This document shows positions 49,192 through 61,526 of a DNA stretch of 64,000 nt, piece after piece. The position numbers and the translations under genes were made by a program. Location of the stretch: contig CM022303.1 in the NCBI GenBank assembly GCA_011799875.1, forward strand, positions 277,150,904 to 277,214,903, given 5' to 3'. The notes beneath the pieces were generated by a model. It did no database searches. It saw only the letters and a program-made list of their open reading frames with translations, and was not told the DNA's origin. The stretch comes from Thinopyrum elongatum (Eukaryota; Streptophyta; Magnoliopsida; Poales; Poaceae). Numbering within the stretch: the stretch's first letter is position 1; every line of letters starts with the position of its first letter.

Positions 49192-51868
49192 TCACATACC
49201 TATTCCTTTTCGGGGGTCTGGAGCGTTCTGGTAGGTCTCCCTTATATACTCCTCCAGTGTTATGGTATTAATAATATTGGTTTCTACATTTATGGGAGTA
49301 CCTGAGATATAATGTTTGATTATTTGCCCGTTTACCACCTTTGAGTTATTGCCTTCGGCGTTGTTGATTTTGATGGCACCAGAACGATAAATTTCCTCGA
49401 TAATGTAAGGCCCTTCCCATTTAGAGAGAACTTTTCCTGCAAAAAATCTTAAACGAGAATTGTATAGCAAAACATGGTCACCTACATTGAATTCACGCTT
49501 TTGTATCCTTTTGTCATACCATCTTTTAACTTTTTCTTTAAACAATTTGGCATTCTCATAGGCTTGGGTTCTCCATTCATCAAGTGAGCTAATGTCAAAT
49601 AACCTCTTCTCACCGACAAGTTTGAAATCATAGTTGAGTTTTTTAATTGCCCAATAAGCTTTATGTTCTAGTTCAAGAGGTAAGTGACATGCTTTTCCAT
49701 AAACCATTTTATATGGAGACATACCCATAGGATTTTTATAAGCAGTTCTATAAGCCCATAATGCATCATCAAGTTTCTTAGACCAATTCTTTCTATATCT
49801 ATTAACAGTCTTTTGCAAGATCAATTTTATTTCTCTATTACTCAATTCTACTTGACCACTAGACTGAGGATGATAAGGAGATGCAATTCTATGGTTAACA
49901 TCATACTTAGCAAGCAATTTATGGAAGGTACCATGAATAAAGTGAGAACCACCATCAGTCATTAAATATCTAGGGACTCCAAACCTCAGAAAAATAACTT
50001 CTTTAAGCATTTTAATGGAGGTGTTATGATCAGCACTACTAGTTGGAATAGCTTCTACCCACTTAGTAACATAATCAACAGCAACCAAAATATGTGTATA
50101 CCCATTGGAGGAAGGAAAAGGTCCCATATAATCAAATCCCCAAACATCAAATGGTTCAATAATGAGTGAATAATTCATAGGCATTTCCTGATGTCTACTA
50201 ATATTACCAATTCTTTGACATTCATCACAAGACAAGACAAAATTACGAGCATATTTGAAGAGAGTAGGCCAATAAAAATCAGATTGTAATACCTTGTGTG
50301 CAGTTCTATCTCCAGCATGGTGTTCTCCGTAGGCCTTGGAGTGACACTTGCGTAGGATCTGTTCCTGTTCATGCTCACGTACACAACGTCTAATAACACC
50401 ATCTACTCCTTCTTTATAAAGGTGTGGTTCATCCCAAAAGTAATGTCTTAAATCATTGAAAAACTTTTTCTTTTGTTGGTATGTGAAACTAGGTGGTATA
50501 AATTTAGCAACAATATATTTAGCATAGTCTGCATACCATGGAGTACTACGAGAAGCATTTATGACAGCTAATTGTTCATCAGGAAAGCTATCATCAATAG
50601 GTAGTGGGTCATCAAGAATATTTTCTAACCTAGACAAGTTGTCTGCTACGGGGTTCTCAGCCCCCTTTCTATCAATAATATGTAAATCAAATTCTTGCAG
50701 CAAGAGAACCCACCTAATAAGTCTCGGTTTAGCATCTTTCTTTCCCATAAGATATTTAATAGCAGCATGATCAGTGTGAACAGTTACTTTAGAATCAACA
50801 ATATAAGATCTGAACTTATCACAAGCAAATACAACTGCTAAAATTTCTTTTTCAGTAGTAGCATAATTTCTTTGAGCACTGTCTAGAGTTTTACTAGCAT
50901 AATGGATAACATTTAATTTCTTATTAACTCTTTGTCCTCGAACAGCACCAACAGCATAATCACTAGCATCACACATAATTTCAAAGGGTAGGTTCCAATC
51001 AGGTGGTTGAACAACAGGTGCAGAAATTAAGGCTTTCTTAAGTATTTCAAATGCTTCTACACAATCATCATAAAAAATGAATGGAACATCTTTTTGCAAG
51101 AGATTAGTAATAGGCCTAGAAATTTTAGAGAAGTCTTTAATAAATCTCCTATAGAAACCAGCATGACCAAGGAAACTTCTTATACCTTTGATATCTTTAG
51201 GACACGGCATTTTATCAATAGAATCAACTTTAGCTTTATCAACTTCAATACCTCTTTCGAAGATTTTATGCCCCAAGACAATACCTTCATTAACCATAAA
51301 GTGGAACTTCTCCCAATTCAAGACAAGATTAGTTTCTTCACATCTCTGCAAAACTCGATCAAGGTTGCTTAAGCAATCATCAAAAGAAGTTCTGTATATG
51401 AAGAAATCATCCATGAAAACCTCAACAATCTTTTCACAAAAGTCAGAGAATATAGCAGGCATACATATTTCAAAAGTAGCAGGTGCATTGCACAAACCAA
51501 AAGGCATATGTCTATAAGCAAAGGTACCAAAAGGGCATGTAAAAGTAGTTTTTTCTTGATCCTCTGGTGACACAGGTATTTGAGAAAAACCGGAATAACC
51601 ATCTAGAGAGCAGAAATGTGTATGTTTTGATAGTATTTCTAGCATTTGATCAATGAATGGCAGAGGATAATGGTCTTTCCTTGTAGCTTTATTTAATTTT
51701 CTAAAATCAATTACCATTCTATAACCTGTAACAATTATTTGCGGAATCAATTCATTCTTATCATTAGGAACAACAGTAAGACCTCCCTTCTTAGGGGCAC
51801 AATGAACTGGACTTACCCATCTACTATCAGCAATAGGATAGATTATACCTGCTTCCAGAAGCTTTAAT
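49192..51868 (-). CDS. pol: Athila-like pol: reverse transcriptase, RNase H, integrase
   Basis: An open frame of about 890 codons to 49192. The upstream limit is a stop near 51870. The first 40 codons include [15 protein letters not shown], the RT entry. From codon LIPQ (51750): RT motifs [23 protein letters not shown], catalytic FMDD (residues 112-115); RNase H with [27 protein letters not shown] and VHTDHAAI; integrase zinc motif HHAGDRTAH...CDEC; catalytic [16 protein letters not shown] and [18 protein letters not shown]-type C-terminus ([17 protein letters not shown]). No chromodomain. It is the best preserved polymerase in the window but is cut off from gag by stops upstream. Confidence 0.9.
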
Positions 51869-52839
51869 ATTTAATTTCTTACCACTTCTTTCATCTTAGG
51901 ATTCAATCATCGCTCGTGATCAACCATTGGTTTAGCATCAGGTTCCATATTAATTTTGTGCTGACATAGAGTGGGACTAATGCCCTTAAGATCATCAAGA
52001 GTATATCCAATAGCTGCACGGTGCTTCTTCAGATTTTTCAATTATTTCTTTTCCTCATGCTCTAAAAGGTTAGCACTAATAATAACAGGATATATCTTCT
52101 TCTCATCGAGATAAGCATATTTCAAAGTATCAAGTAATTGTTTAAGCTCGAACACATGATCACCCTTGGGTGGTAGAGGATCTCCAAGAGTCTCAATAGG
52201 TAAATTGTGTTTCAAAACAGGCATTTGTTTGAAGAATATCTCATCTATTTCATTTCTTTCATTCATGAACATGTCATTTTCATGGTCTAACAAGTATTGT
52301 TCTAAAGGATCAGTAGGAGGTACGACAATAGAAGCAAGACCAATAATTTCATCTTTACTAGGCAATTCTTTATCATGGGGTTGTCTACGAAATTTGGAGA
52401 AATTAAACTCATGAGACACATCCCCGAAACTTACACTAACAGTTTCTTTCTCACAATCTATTTTAGCATTAACGGTGTTCAAGAAAGGTCCACCAAATAT
52501 AACGGGACAAAAATCATCTTGTGGGGAACCAAGAACTAGAAAATCAGTAGGGTATTTTATTTTCCCACACAAGACTTCAACATCTCTAACAATCCCAATT
52601 GATGAAATAGTATCTCTATTAGCAAGCTTAATAGTGACATTAATATCTTCTATTTCAACAGGTGCAATATCATTCATAATTTCTTGATATAAAGTAAAGG
52701 GAATTGCACTCACACTAGCACCCAAATCACATAAGCCATGATAACAATGATCTCCTATTTTGACAGAAACAACAGGCATACCAACAATCGTTCTGTGTTT
52801 ATCTTTTTCATCGAGTTTAGCAATTCTAGCAGCTTCATC
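51869..52839 (-). pseudogene. Athila-like protease and RT N-terminus with stops
   Basis: Continues the pol frame upstream. The protease-like region is GDHCYHGLCDLGASVSAIPF (DLGAS as the active site, about 52745) within a 245-codon open segment ending at 52042. Three stops in the same frame follow at 52042-52044, about 51910 and about 51870. A TGA at 52840-52842 separates it from gag. All fragments share one frame. Confidence 0.8.
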
Positions 52840-53940
52840 TCAAAAATAAATAACATGCCCATCAATATTATCGACCAAGAGATCTTTAATCATAGCAATA
52901 CTAGGTTCAACTTTAATTTGTTCAGGGGGTGTAGGTGTTCTAGTATAACTCTTACAAACTACAGCTGAAGCTTTAGCATGTTCTTTTATACTAACAGGAA
53001 AAGGTGGTTTCTCAATATAAGCAGTAGGAATAACAGGTTCAACATTATAAGTAATGGTTTCTTCTTCAACTTTAATGGGTTCTACTATTTTCAGTTCAAT
53101 GGGAGGATGATATTTAAACCACTTCTCCTTAGGGAGATCAACATGAGTAGCAAATGATTCACAGAAAGAAGCTACTATCTCAGAGTCAAGTCCATACTTA
53201 GTGCTAAATTCACGAAAAGCATCGGTATCCATAAAAGATTTAACACAATCAAACTTAAGGTTTATACCTGACTCCTTACCTTCGTTGAGCTCCCAATCCT
53301 CAGTGTTGTGTTTAATTCTTTCCAAGATATTCCATTTGAATTCAACAGTCTTCCTCATAAAAGAACCAATACAAGAAGTATCGAGCATGGATTGATCATT
53401 ACGAGAAAGCTGAGCATAAAAATTCTGAATAATAATTTCTCTTGAGAGCTCATGATTGGGGCATGAATATAACATTGACTTAAGCCTCCCCCAAGCTTGA
53501 GCGATACTTTCTCCTTCATGAGGCCAAAAATTATATATAATTCCGATCACGATGAACCAGATGCATAGGATAAAACTTCTGATGAAATTCCAATTTCAAT
53601 CGGTTGTAATTCCAAGCTCCAATATCATCACATAGCCTATACCATGTCAATGCCTTTCCCTTCAAAGATAAAGGGAAGACCTTCTTCTTGACATCATCCT
53701 CGGGCAAACCTGCATGCTTAAATAATCCACAAACTTCAGCCACATAGATAAGATGCAAATCAGGATGTCAAGTTCCATCTCCTGCATAAGGATTAGCTAG
53801 CAGTTTATCTATCATACCCGAAGGAATTACATAATAGATATTTTTAGTAGGTGTAGTAGGTTGAGGGGCAACTATTTGCTCTTCCGGTCGAGGTGAAGAT
53901 ACCCTGAACAAACCCCTTAAAGGATGATTTTCGATATTGA
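52840..53940 (-). pseudogene. Athila-like gag, frameshifted, N-terminus missing
   Basis: Minus-strand gag sequence with VFPLSLKGKALTWYRLC and EGESIAQAWGRLKSMLYSCPNHEL, typical capsid-region motifs of plant Gypsy gag. A frameshift near 53540 and a stop near 53766 break it. Only about 160 bp separate recognisable gag from the primer site, so the usual N-terminal part is deleted. Confidence 0.75.
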
Positions 53941-54012
53941 CAAGTGACAGTAAATTTCAGCACGTAATATAAATGCACCCTTACCAAATTCCACTTACCA
54001 AAGGCGCTTCAC

Positions 54013-54030
54013 TCCCCGGCAACGGCACCA
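54013..54030 (-). other. Primer binding site (tRNA-Asp type) of Athila-like element
   Basis: The minus strand reads TGGTGCCGTTGCCGGGGA, 11 bases inside the 5' LTR. It differs by one base from the tRNA-Asp-type site TGGCGCCGTTGCCGGGGA. Confidence 0.8.
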
Positions 54031-54041
54031 GAAAAGAGTCT

Positions 54042-55561
54042 TGATGACCAACAATTATAGGGGATCTATCATAGTCCTTTCGATAAGTAAGAGTGTCGAA
54101 CCCAACGAGGAGCAGAAGGAAATGACAAGCGGTTTTCAGCAAGGTATTTTTTGCAAGCACTGAAATTATCGGTAACAGATAGTTTTGTGATAAGATAATT
54201 CGTAACGGGTAACAAGTAACAAGTGTAAAAAAGGTGCAGCAAGGTGGCCCAATCCTTTTTTCAGTAAAGGATGAGCCTGGATGAACTCTTATATAAAGCA
54301 AAGCGCCCCCGAGGACACATGGGAATTATTGTCAAGTTAGTTTTCATCATGCTCATATGATTCGCGTTCGTTACTTTGATAATTTGATATGTGGGTGGAA
54401 TGGTGCTTGGGTGCTGTCCTTACTTGGACAAGCCTCCCAATTATGATTAACCCCTCTCACAAGCATCCGCAACTACGAAAGAAGAATTAAGATAAATCTA
54501 ACCATATCATGAAACATATGGATCCAAATCATCCCCTTACGAAGCGACCCACAAACTAGGGTTTAAGCTTTTGTCTCTCTAGCAACCCATCATCTACTTA
54601 TTACTTCCCAATGCCTTCCCCTAGGCCCAAATCATGGTGAAGTGTCATGTAGTCAATGTTCACATAACACCACTAGAGGAAAGACAACATACATCTCATC
54701 AAAATATCGAACGAATACCAAATTCACATGATTACTTATAACAAGACTTCTCCCATGTCCTCAGGAACAAACGTAACTACTCACAAAGCATATTCATGTT
54801 CAAGATCAGAAGGGTATTGAATATCATTAAGGATCTGAACATATGATCTTCCACCAAATAAACCAACTAGCATCAACTACAAGGAGTAATCAACACTACT
54901 AGCAACCCATGGGTACCAATCTGAGGTTTTGGGACAAAGATTGAATACAAGAAATGAAGTAGGGTTTCAGAGAAGATGGTGCTGGTGAAGATGTTGATGG
55001 AGATTGACCCCCTCTCAATGAGGGGATCATTGGTGATGACGATGGCTTCGATTACCCCCACCCAGAGGGAAGTTTCCCCGGCAGAATAGCTCCGCCGGAG
55101 CCCTAGATTGCTTCTGCCCAGGTTCCGCCTCGAGACGGCGGTGCTTCATCCCGAAAGCTTCGTCCGGATTTTTTCCAGGTAAAAACCCTTCATATAGCAG
55201 AAGATGGACACCGGAGACCTGCCAGGGGGCCCACAAGCCCTAGGGGCGCGCCCAGGGGGTAGGGCGCGCCCCCAGGCTTATGGCCACCTGGTGGGTCCCC
55301 TCTGATATTTTCTTCGCCCAATAATCTTACATATTCCAAAATAATTCTCCGTAAATTTTCAGGAATTTTGGAGTTGTGCAGAATAGGTCTCTCAGATTTG
55401 CTCCCTTCCGGTCCAGAATTCGAGCTACCAGCCTTCTCCCTCCTTGTGTAAACCTTGTAAAATAAGAGAGAAAAGGCATAAGTATTGTACCATAATGTGT
55501 AATAACAACCCATAATGCAATAAATATCAACATAGAAGCATAATGCAAAATGGACATATCA
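54042..55561 (-). repeat. 5' LTR of Athila-like element (1,520 bp)
   Basis: Plus strand TGATGACCAACAATTATAGG to AATGGACATATCA, followed by CCCAC. It is intact and matches the split left LTR. Confidence 0.9.
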
Positions 55562-55566
55562 CCCAC

Positions 55567-57394
55567 CCGGACGGTGTTCCACGGCATCGTGCTGGGTCAC
55601 TCTTGCTCCCCGATCGGCAAGATCCGGCTGGACATCCTGTTCGGCTCCAGCGACCACTTTCGCCGCGAGCCGATCTAGTTCGAGGTGGTGGACCTGTCCA
55701 ACCCCTACCACGCGCTATTGGGCCGCCCCGCGCTGGCCAAGTTCATGGCGGTCCCCCACTACGCCTACCTGAAGATGAAGCTGCTGGGTCCCAAGGGCCT
55801 CATCACCATCGTCGGCGACTACAAGAAGTCCCTGGAGTGCACCTGAGCCGGCTCCAAGCTGCCGAGTCAATGGTCATCGCCGAGGAGAGGCGCCATCTCG
55901 ACCGTCTCATGGCGCTGGCTGGCGAGCAGCCGGCCATGCCGGCTCCGCTCAAGTAGCCAGCCAATGAGGTGACCTTCCAGCCGTCCAAGGACACCAAGAA
56001 GGTTTCACTCAACCCAGCCAACCCCAACTCCAGTGAGTACATTGTCATGGGCACCCACCTCGACAACAAATAGGAAGGCGAGCTCATTGACTTCCTCTGT
56101 GAGAATCGGGACATCTTTGCATGGTCTCCCAAAGACATGCTGGGTGTTTCGAGGGAGTACGCCGAGCATAAACTCCACGTCCAAAAGGACGCCAAGCCGG
56201 TCCTGCAACCACTGCGCCGCTTCTCCAAGGAGAAGCGAAGAACCATTGGTGAAGAAATCACCCGACTGCTGGCAACCGGCTTCATCATGGAAGTATTCCA
56301 CCCCGAGTGGCTGGCCAACCTAGTCCTCGTTCTGACGAAGAACACTTGGCGCATGTGTATCGACTACATGAGCCTGAACAAGGTATGCCCCAAGGACCCT
56401 TTTGCCCTGCCACAGATTGATCAAGTGATCAACTCCACAGCCAGCTGCGAGCTCCTATCCTTCCTGGACGCCTACTCCGGCTACCCCCAGATCAAGCTCG
56501 ACCCGACTAATGCCCTCAAGACATCCTTCATCACCCCCTTTGGGGCGTATTGCCACATCACCATGTCATTCGGCTTGAAGAACGCCAGCGCCACCCTCCA
56601 GCGTTGCATGCAAAAGTGCCTCCTACCGCAGATCGGCAGGAATGTGCATGTCTACATCGACGACATCGTGGTGAAGACCAAGTAGCACCTCACCCTCCTA
56701 GGTGACCTCAAGGAGACGTTCGCCAACCTATGCCGGTTCCAGATCAAGCTCCACCCGGAGAAGTGTGTCTTCCGCTTGCCGGCTGGCCAACTCCTTGGGT
56801 TCCTCGTCTCGGAGCATGGCATCGAGGCCAACCTAGAGAAGATCAAGGCGATCGAGCGCATGCGCCAGCCGGCTCACCTGCGTGATGTCTAGAAGTTCAC
56901 TTCTGCTTGGCCTCTCTCAGTCGGTTCATCAGTCGGCTAGGGGAGAGGGCCCTGCCCCTGTATCAGCTGATGAAGAAGACGATGACATTCGACTAGACTG
57001 ACCAGGCGGACGAGGCCTTCTGCGACCTCAAGCGCATGCTCTCCACCGTACCCGTCCTCGCCGCGTCGGCTGAGAAGGAGCCCTTGCTGATGTACATCGC
57101 GGCAACCTCCCACATGGTCAGCGTAGTGCTGGTGGTGGAGCGCCCGGAGGAGGGCAAGGTGCAGCTGGTCCAGCACCCTGTGTACTACCAAAGCGAGGTC
57201 CTCTCCCTCTCCAAGCAGAACTACCCCACTACCAGAAGATGTGCTATGGCGTGTACCTTGCTGCCAAGAAGCTGAAGCAGTACTTCCGGGAGCACACCAT
57301 CACCATGGTGAGCATGGCTCCACTCAGCGAGATCATGGGCTACCGTGACGCGTCCGGCCGGGTGGCCAAGTGGGCCATCGAGCTAGCCGGCCAC
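55567..57394 (+). pseudogene. Old Gypsy element, part 2: protease end, RT, first RNase H
   Basis: Resumes the frame broken at 26436 (PTRTVFHGIVLGHSCS...). It contains LLGRPALAKFMAVPHYAYLKMK, the RT block (MCIDYMSLNKVCPKDPFALPQIDQV, FLDAYSGYPQIKLDP) with catalytic YIDD at about 56653-56664, and GIEANLEKIKAIERM. Stops occur at about 55676, 55842, 55953, 56070 and 56683, and at least two frameshifts between 56890 and 57240. An RNase H remnant (LLMYIAATSHMVSVVLV) lacks the first Asp, like that of the intact Tat element. It is heavily decayed, consistent with being the oldest layer. Confidence 0.82.
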
Positions 57395-58836
57395 TTATAA
57401 CCCACAAGTATAGGGGATCGTTTGTAGCCTTCTTCGATAAATAAGAGTGTCGAACCCAACGAGGAGCTAAAGGTAGAACAAATATTCCCTCAAGTTCTAT
57501 CGACCACCGATACAACTCTACGCACACTTGACGTTTGCTTTACCTAAAACAAGTATGAAAATATTTTGCAAGAATAAAACAATGAATAAATTGCAAGGTA
57601 ATAAAAGTAGATAGCTTTTGTCAACAAGAAAGTCATTTGTCCCTAGGCAATCGATAACTAGGCCGGTAATCATTCTTGCAATTTTATATGAGGGAGAGGC
57701 ATGAGCTAACATACTTTCTCTACTTGGATCATATGCACTTATGATTGGAACTCTAGCAAGCATCCGCAACTACTAAAGATCATTAAGATCATGAAACCCA
57801 ACCATATCATTAAGTATCAAGTCCTCTTTACTCCCATACGCCATAACCCAGTTATCCGTGTTCAGGCTGCTGTCACCCCGGCAACCGACAATAAGCAAAC
57901 CATGAAAGTATTGCAACACCCTACAGCGGGGACCCCTCCGTTTGCGCAACATGGAGGGCACCGTAGGAAAACACCATAAATAAAATATACAATCATACCA
58001 ACCAAGATCACGATTAGCCCACAGGACAAAACGGATCCACTCAAACATCATAGGATAACCACATATCATTGGGAAATAATATATAGTGTTGAGCACCATG
58101 TTTTAGTAGAGATTACAGCGGTGAAAAGAGGTGTTACACCGCTGCATATAGGGGGAGAAAGTTGGTGTTGACGGTAGCAAGATTGTCGATGTAGATTGTC
58201 ATCACGATCCTAGCCCCGGCGGCACTCCGGCGCCACCGGGAGAGAGGGGGAGAGATCCCCCCTCCTTATTCTTCTTCCTTGGCCTCCCCCCTAGATGGCA
58301 GGAGAGTTCCCCTTCTGGTCCATGGCCTCCATGGTGGCGGAGGGGCGAGAGCCCCTCCGAGATTGGATCTGTCTCTCTGTTCTCTTCTATTTCGCGTTCC
58401 CCAGATCTGGCCGAAAACCGTTTCTTATATTCTCGGAGATCCGTAACTCCGATTGCGCTGAGATTTTAACACGATTTTTTTCGGATATGAGCTTCCTTGC
58501 GCCCGAAGTAGAGCCCCAACCGATGTACGAGGTGAGCACAACCCACCACCACGCGTCTGGGCCCTGGGACGCGCCTTGGTGTCTTGTGTGGGCTGTGGGC
58601 CCCGTTTGCATTGATTCCAGGTCCCAAAATCACATATATTCCAAAATAATTCTCCGTAAAATTTTATTGCATTTGGACTTTGTTTGATATGGACATTCTG
58701 CGACACAAAAAACATGCAAAAAACAAAAACTGGCACTGGGCACTAGATCAATATAAAATATTGCCAAAAGTATGTGAAAGTTGTATAATATTGGCATGAA
58801 ACAATAAAAAATTATAGATACGACGGAGACGTATCA
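57395..58836 (-). mobile_element. Solo LTR in old Gypsy element
   Basis: Plus strand TTATAACCCACAAGTATAGG to GGAGACGTATCA (terminal CA; the terminal TG is changed to TT), flanked by perfect GCCAC (57390-57394 and 58837-58841). Removing it and one GCCAC restores a continuous codon series across the junction (LAGH then TILYEP). Confidence 0.88.
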
Positions 58837-58841
58837 GCCAC

Positions 58842-59092
58842 ACGATCCTCTACGAGCCCCACACCGCCATCAAGTCCCAGGCATTGGCCGACTTCCTCGT
58901 TGATTGGGTGGAAACCCAGTACTTGCCGCCAGCTTCCGTCTCGACGCACTGGCGCATGCACTCCGATGGCTCGAAGATGCGCACCGGCTTGGGAGCCGGC
59001 ATTGTACTCTCCTCCCCCAAGGGCGACCGGCTATGGTACATGTTGCAGATCCATTTTGCCGCCTCCAATAACATCGCCGAGTAGGAGGAGCA
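58842..59092 (+). pseudogene. Old Gypsy element, part 3: second RNase H N-terminal half
   Basis: Encodes TILYEPHTAIKSQALADFLV, then an RNase H start MHSDGSKMRTGLGAGIVL with the first catalytic Asp, then AASNNIAE and a stop in place of the next residue. The position after a degenerate first RNase H repeats the dual-RNase-H order seen at 11440-12500. It is cut at about 59092. Confidence 0.75.
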
Positions 59093-59338
59093 ATCGGAGT
59101 GCTAATAAAATCATTATTATTGGTATTGGAAAAATCACACAATTTGGTATTTTCTTGAGACATCATGACTACGCAAACAAGCAAGACCTGACGAGAAAAA
59201 GGCGAACAAAAAAGAAGGTGAATAAAAGGCAAATTTTTGTGAAGTGGGGAAGATGAAAATGAGAGGCAAATGGCAAATAATATAAATTGCAAGGAGATGA
59301 GATTTGTGATTAGGAACCTGGTAGATGTTGATGATGTC
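59093..59338 (-). pseudogene. gag 5' fragment and leader of a minus-strand Gypsy element
   Basis: The minus strand holds a leader matching 61348-61470, then a start near 59169 (MSQENTKLCDFSNTNNNDFI...), then a break into the old Gypsy element at about 59092. Only about 25 codons of gag remain. Confidence 0.6.
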
Positions 59339-59356
59339 TCCCCGGCAACGGCGCCA
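59339..59356 (-). other. Primer binding site (tRNA-Asp type), minus element
   Basis: The minus strand reads TGGCGCCGTTGCCGGGGA, an exact tRNA-Asp-type site, next to an LTR end at 59367. Confidence 0.85.
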
Positions 59357-59366
59357 GAAATTCCTT

Positions 59367-59767
59367 TGACGTGGCTAGACTGCGTCGGTATTTCTCCAAA
59401 GAGAAAGGGATGATGCAACATAGCTACGGTAAGTATTTCCCTCAGTTGTGAAACCAAGGTATCAGTCCAGTAGGAGAACCAAGCAACACTATGTAAATGG
59501 TACCTTCACACAAATAACAAATACTTGCAACCCGACGCGTAAGAGGGGTTGTCAATCCCTCCATGGGTAAAAGATAGATTGGTTTGTATGAGTTTTGGTA
59601 AATAGATCCCGCAAAAACACAAAATAAAATAAGTAGATAAAAAGTGCAGCAAGGTATTTTTGGGCTTTTGGAATAATAGGTCTGAAAACAAATACAACAA
59701 AAGATAGATCAGAAAGCAAATATGATAAAAGATAGACCCGGGGGGCGTAGATTTCATTAGTGGCTTC
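59367..59767 (-). repeat. Partial LTR, minus strand, truncated by a later insertion
   Basis: TGACGTGGCTAGACTGCGTCGG at the left matches the solo LTR at 45354. It breaks at GTGGCTTC (59767), where a plus-strand LTR of the same family begins. Confidence 0.75.
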
Positions 59768-61318
59768 TGATACATCTCCAATGTATCTATAATTTTTGCT
59801 TCTTCCATTCTGTTATATTATCATTCTTGGATGTTTTAAAATCATTTTATAGCAACTTTATATCATTTTTTGGGACTAACCTATTGACACAGTGCCTAGT
59901 GCCAGTTGCTATTTTTTGCTTGTTTTTTACTTCATAGAAAATCAATACCAAACGGAGTCCAAACGCAACAAAACTTTTTGCAGAATTTTTCTGGACCAGA
60001 AGACACCTGTTGGGCCAAAGAAGTACCAGAGGGGGGCTCCGAGGGGAGCACAACCCACTAGGGCGCGCCTGGGTTGTGCCCACCTCGGTGGCCTCCCGCA
60101 CCTCCTCTTCACCCTATAAATACCCAAATATTCCAAAATCCCTAGGGGAGTCGACGAAACACAATTCCAGCCACCGCAAGTTCCAGAACCACGAGATCCA
60201 ATCTGGACACCATCACGGAAGGGTTCATCATCCTCATTGGTGCCTCTCCTATGATGCATGAGTAGTTCATTGTAGACCTACGGGTCCATAGGCAGTAGCT
60301 AGATGGCTTCTTCTCTCTTTTTGATTCTCAATACAATGGTCTCCTGGAGATCTATTTGATGTAACTCTTTTTGCTATGTGTTTGTTGGGATCCGATGAAC
60401 TTTTATTTTATGATCAGATCTATATCCATGAAAGTTATTTGGGTTCTTTGATCTTTTTTATGCATGATTACTTATAGCCTCGTATTTCTTCTTCGAATAT
60501 TTGGTTTAGTTAGGCCAAATAGATCAATTTTTCTTGTCATGGGAAGACGTGCTTTGTGATGGGTTCGATCGTGCGGTGTTCTTTCCCAGTTACAGAAGGG
60601 GCAGCAAGACACGCATGTATCGTTGCTATTAAGGATAACAAGATGGGGGCTATTCCTACATGAATAGATCTCGTCTGCATCATGTCATCGTTCTTATTGC
60701 ATTACTCCGTTTCTCCATGAACTTAATACACTAGATGCATGCTGGATAGCGGTCAATGTGTGGAGTAATAGTAGTAGCTGCAGGCAGGAGTCGGTCTACT
60801 AATCTTGGACGTCATGCCTATATAATGATCATTGCCTAGATATCGTCATAATTATTTGATGTTCTATCAATTGCCCAACAGTAATTTGTTTACCCACCGT
60901 ATGCTATTTTCTTGAGAGAAGCCACTAGTGAAATCTATGGCCCCCGAGTCTATTCTTTATCATATTTGCTTTGAGATCTATTTTTATTCCTTTTATTTTC
61001 AGATCTATTATTCCAAAAACCCAAAAATACCTTGTTGCTCCTTTTTGCTATTTATTTTATTTTGCGTTTTATCGAGATCTATTTATCCAATCTAGCACAA
61101 ATTTATCTATCTTTTTACCGTGGAGGGATTGACAAACCCTCTTACGCGTCGGGTTGCAAGTATTTGTTCTTTGTGTGCGGGTACCGTTTACATAGTGTTG
61201 CTTGGTTCTCCTACTGGATTGATACCTTGGTTTCATAACTGAGGGAAATACCTACCGTAGCTGTGCTGCATCATCTCTTCCTCTTTGGGGAAATACCGAC
61301 GTAGTTCAAGCGACATCA
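59768..61318 (+). repeat. 5' LTR, plus strand (1,551 bp)
   Basis: Starts TGATACATCTCCAATG and ends AGTTCAAGCGACATCA. Same family as 45354-46963. Confidence 0.85.
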
Positions 61319-61329
61319 AAAGGAATTTC

Positions 61330-61347
61330 TGGCGCTGTTGCCGGGGA
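61330..61347 (+). other. Primer binding site (tRNA-Asp type), plus element
   Basis: TGGCGCTGTTGCCGGGGA, 11 bases after the LTR. One mismatch from the canonical site. Confidence 0.85.
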
Positions 61348-61526
61348 GACATCATCAACATCTATCAGGTTCCCAATCACAAATCTCATCTCCTTGCAAT
61401 TTACATTATTTTCCATTTGCCTCTCGTTTTCATCTCCCCCACTTCACAAAAATTTGCCATTTTATTCGCCCTCTTTTTCGTTCGCTATTTTCTAGTCAGA
61501 TCTCTTAATTGCTTGAACCTGTCACC

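Larger units (their letters stand above)
26437..55561 (-). mobile_element. Athila-like Gypsy retrotransposon, 29 kb including nested insertions
   Basis: It is bounded by the duplication CCCAC (26432-26436 and 55562-55566). LTRs are at 26437-45171 (split) and 54042-55561. The minus-strand order is 5' LTR, tRNA-Asp-type primer site, gag, protease, RT, RNase H, integrase, a 183-aa ORF, polypurine tract, 3' LTR. The integrase has no chromodomain, and a post-pol ORF fits the Athila lineage. The element itself would be about 10 kb; the rest is a 17.2-kb insertion in its left LTR (26973-44181) and a solo LTR (45354-46963). Confidence 0.88.

Noticed and set aside
58870..59457. 195-codon minus-strand ORF
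   Set aside because: Chimera of LTR, leader, gag start and the reverse of the old RNase H. Only the short gag start is real.
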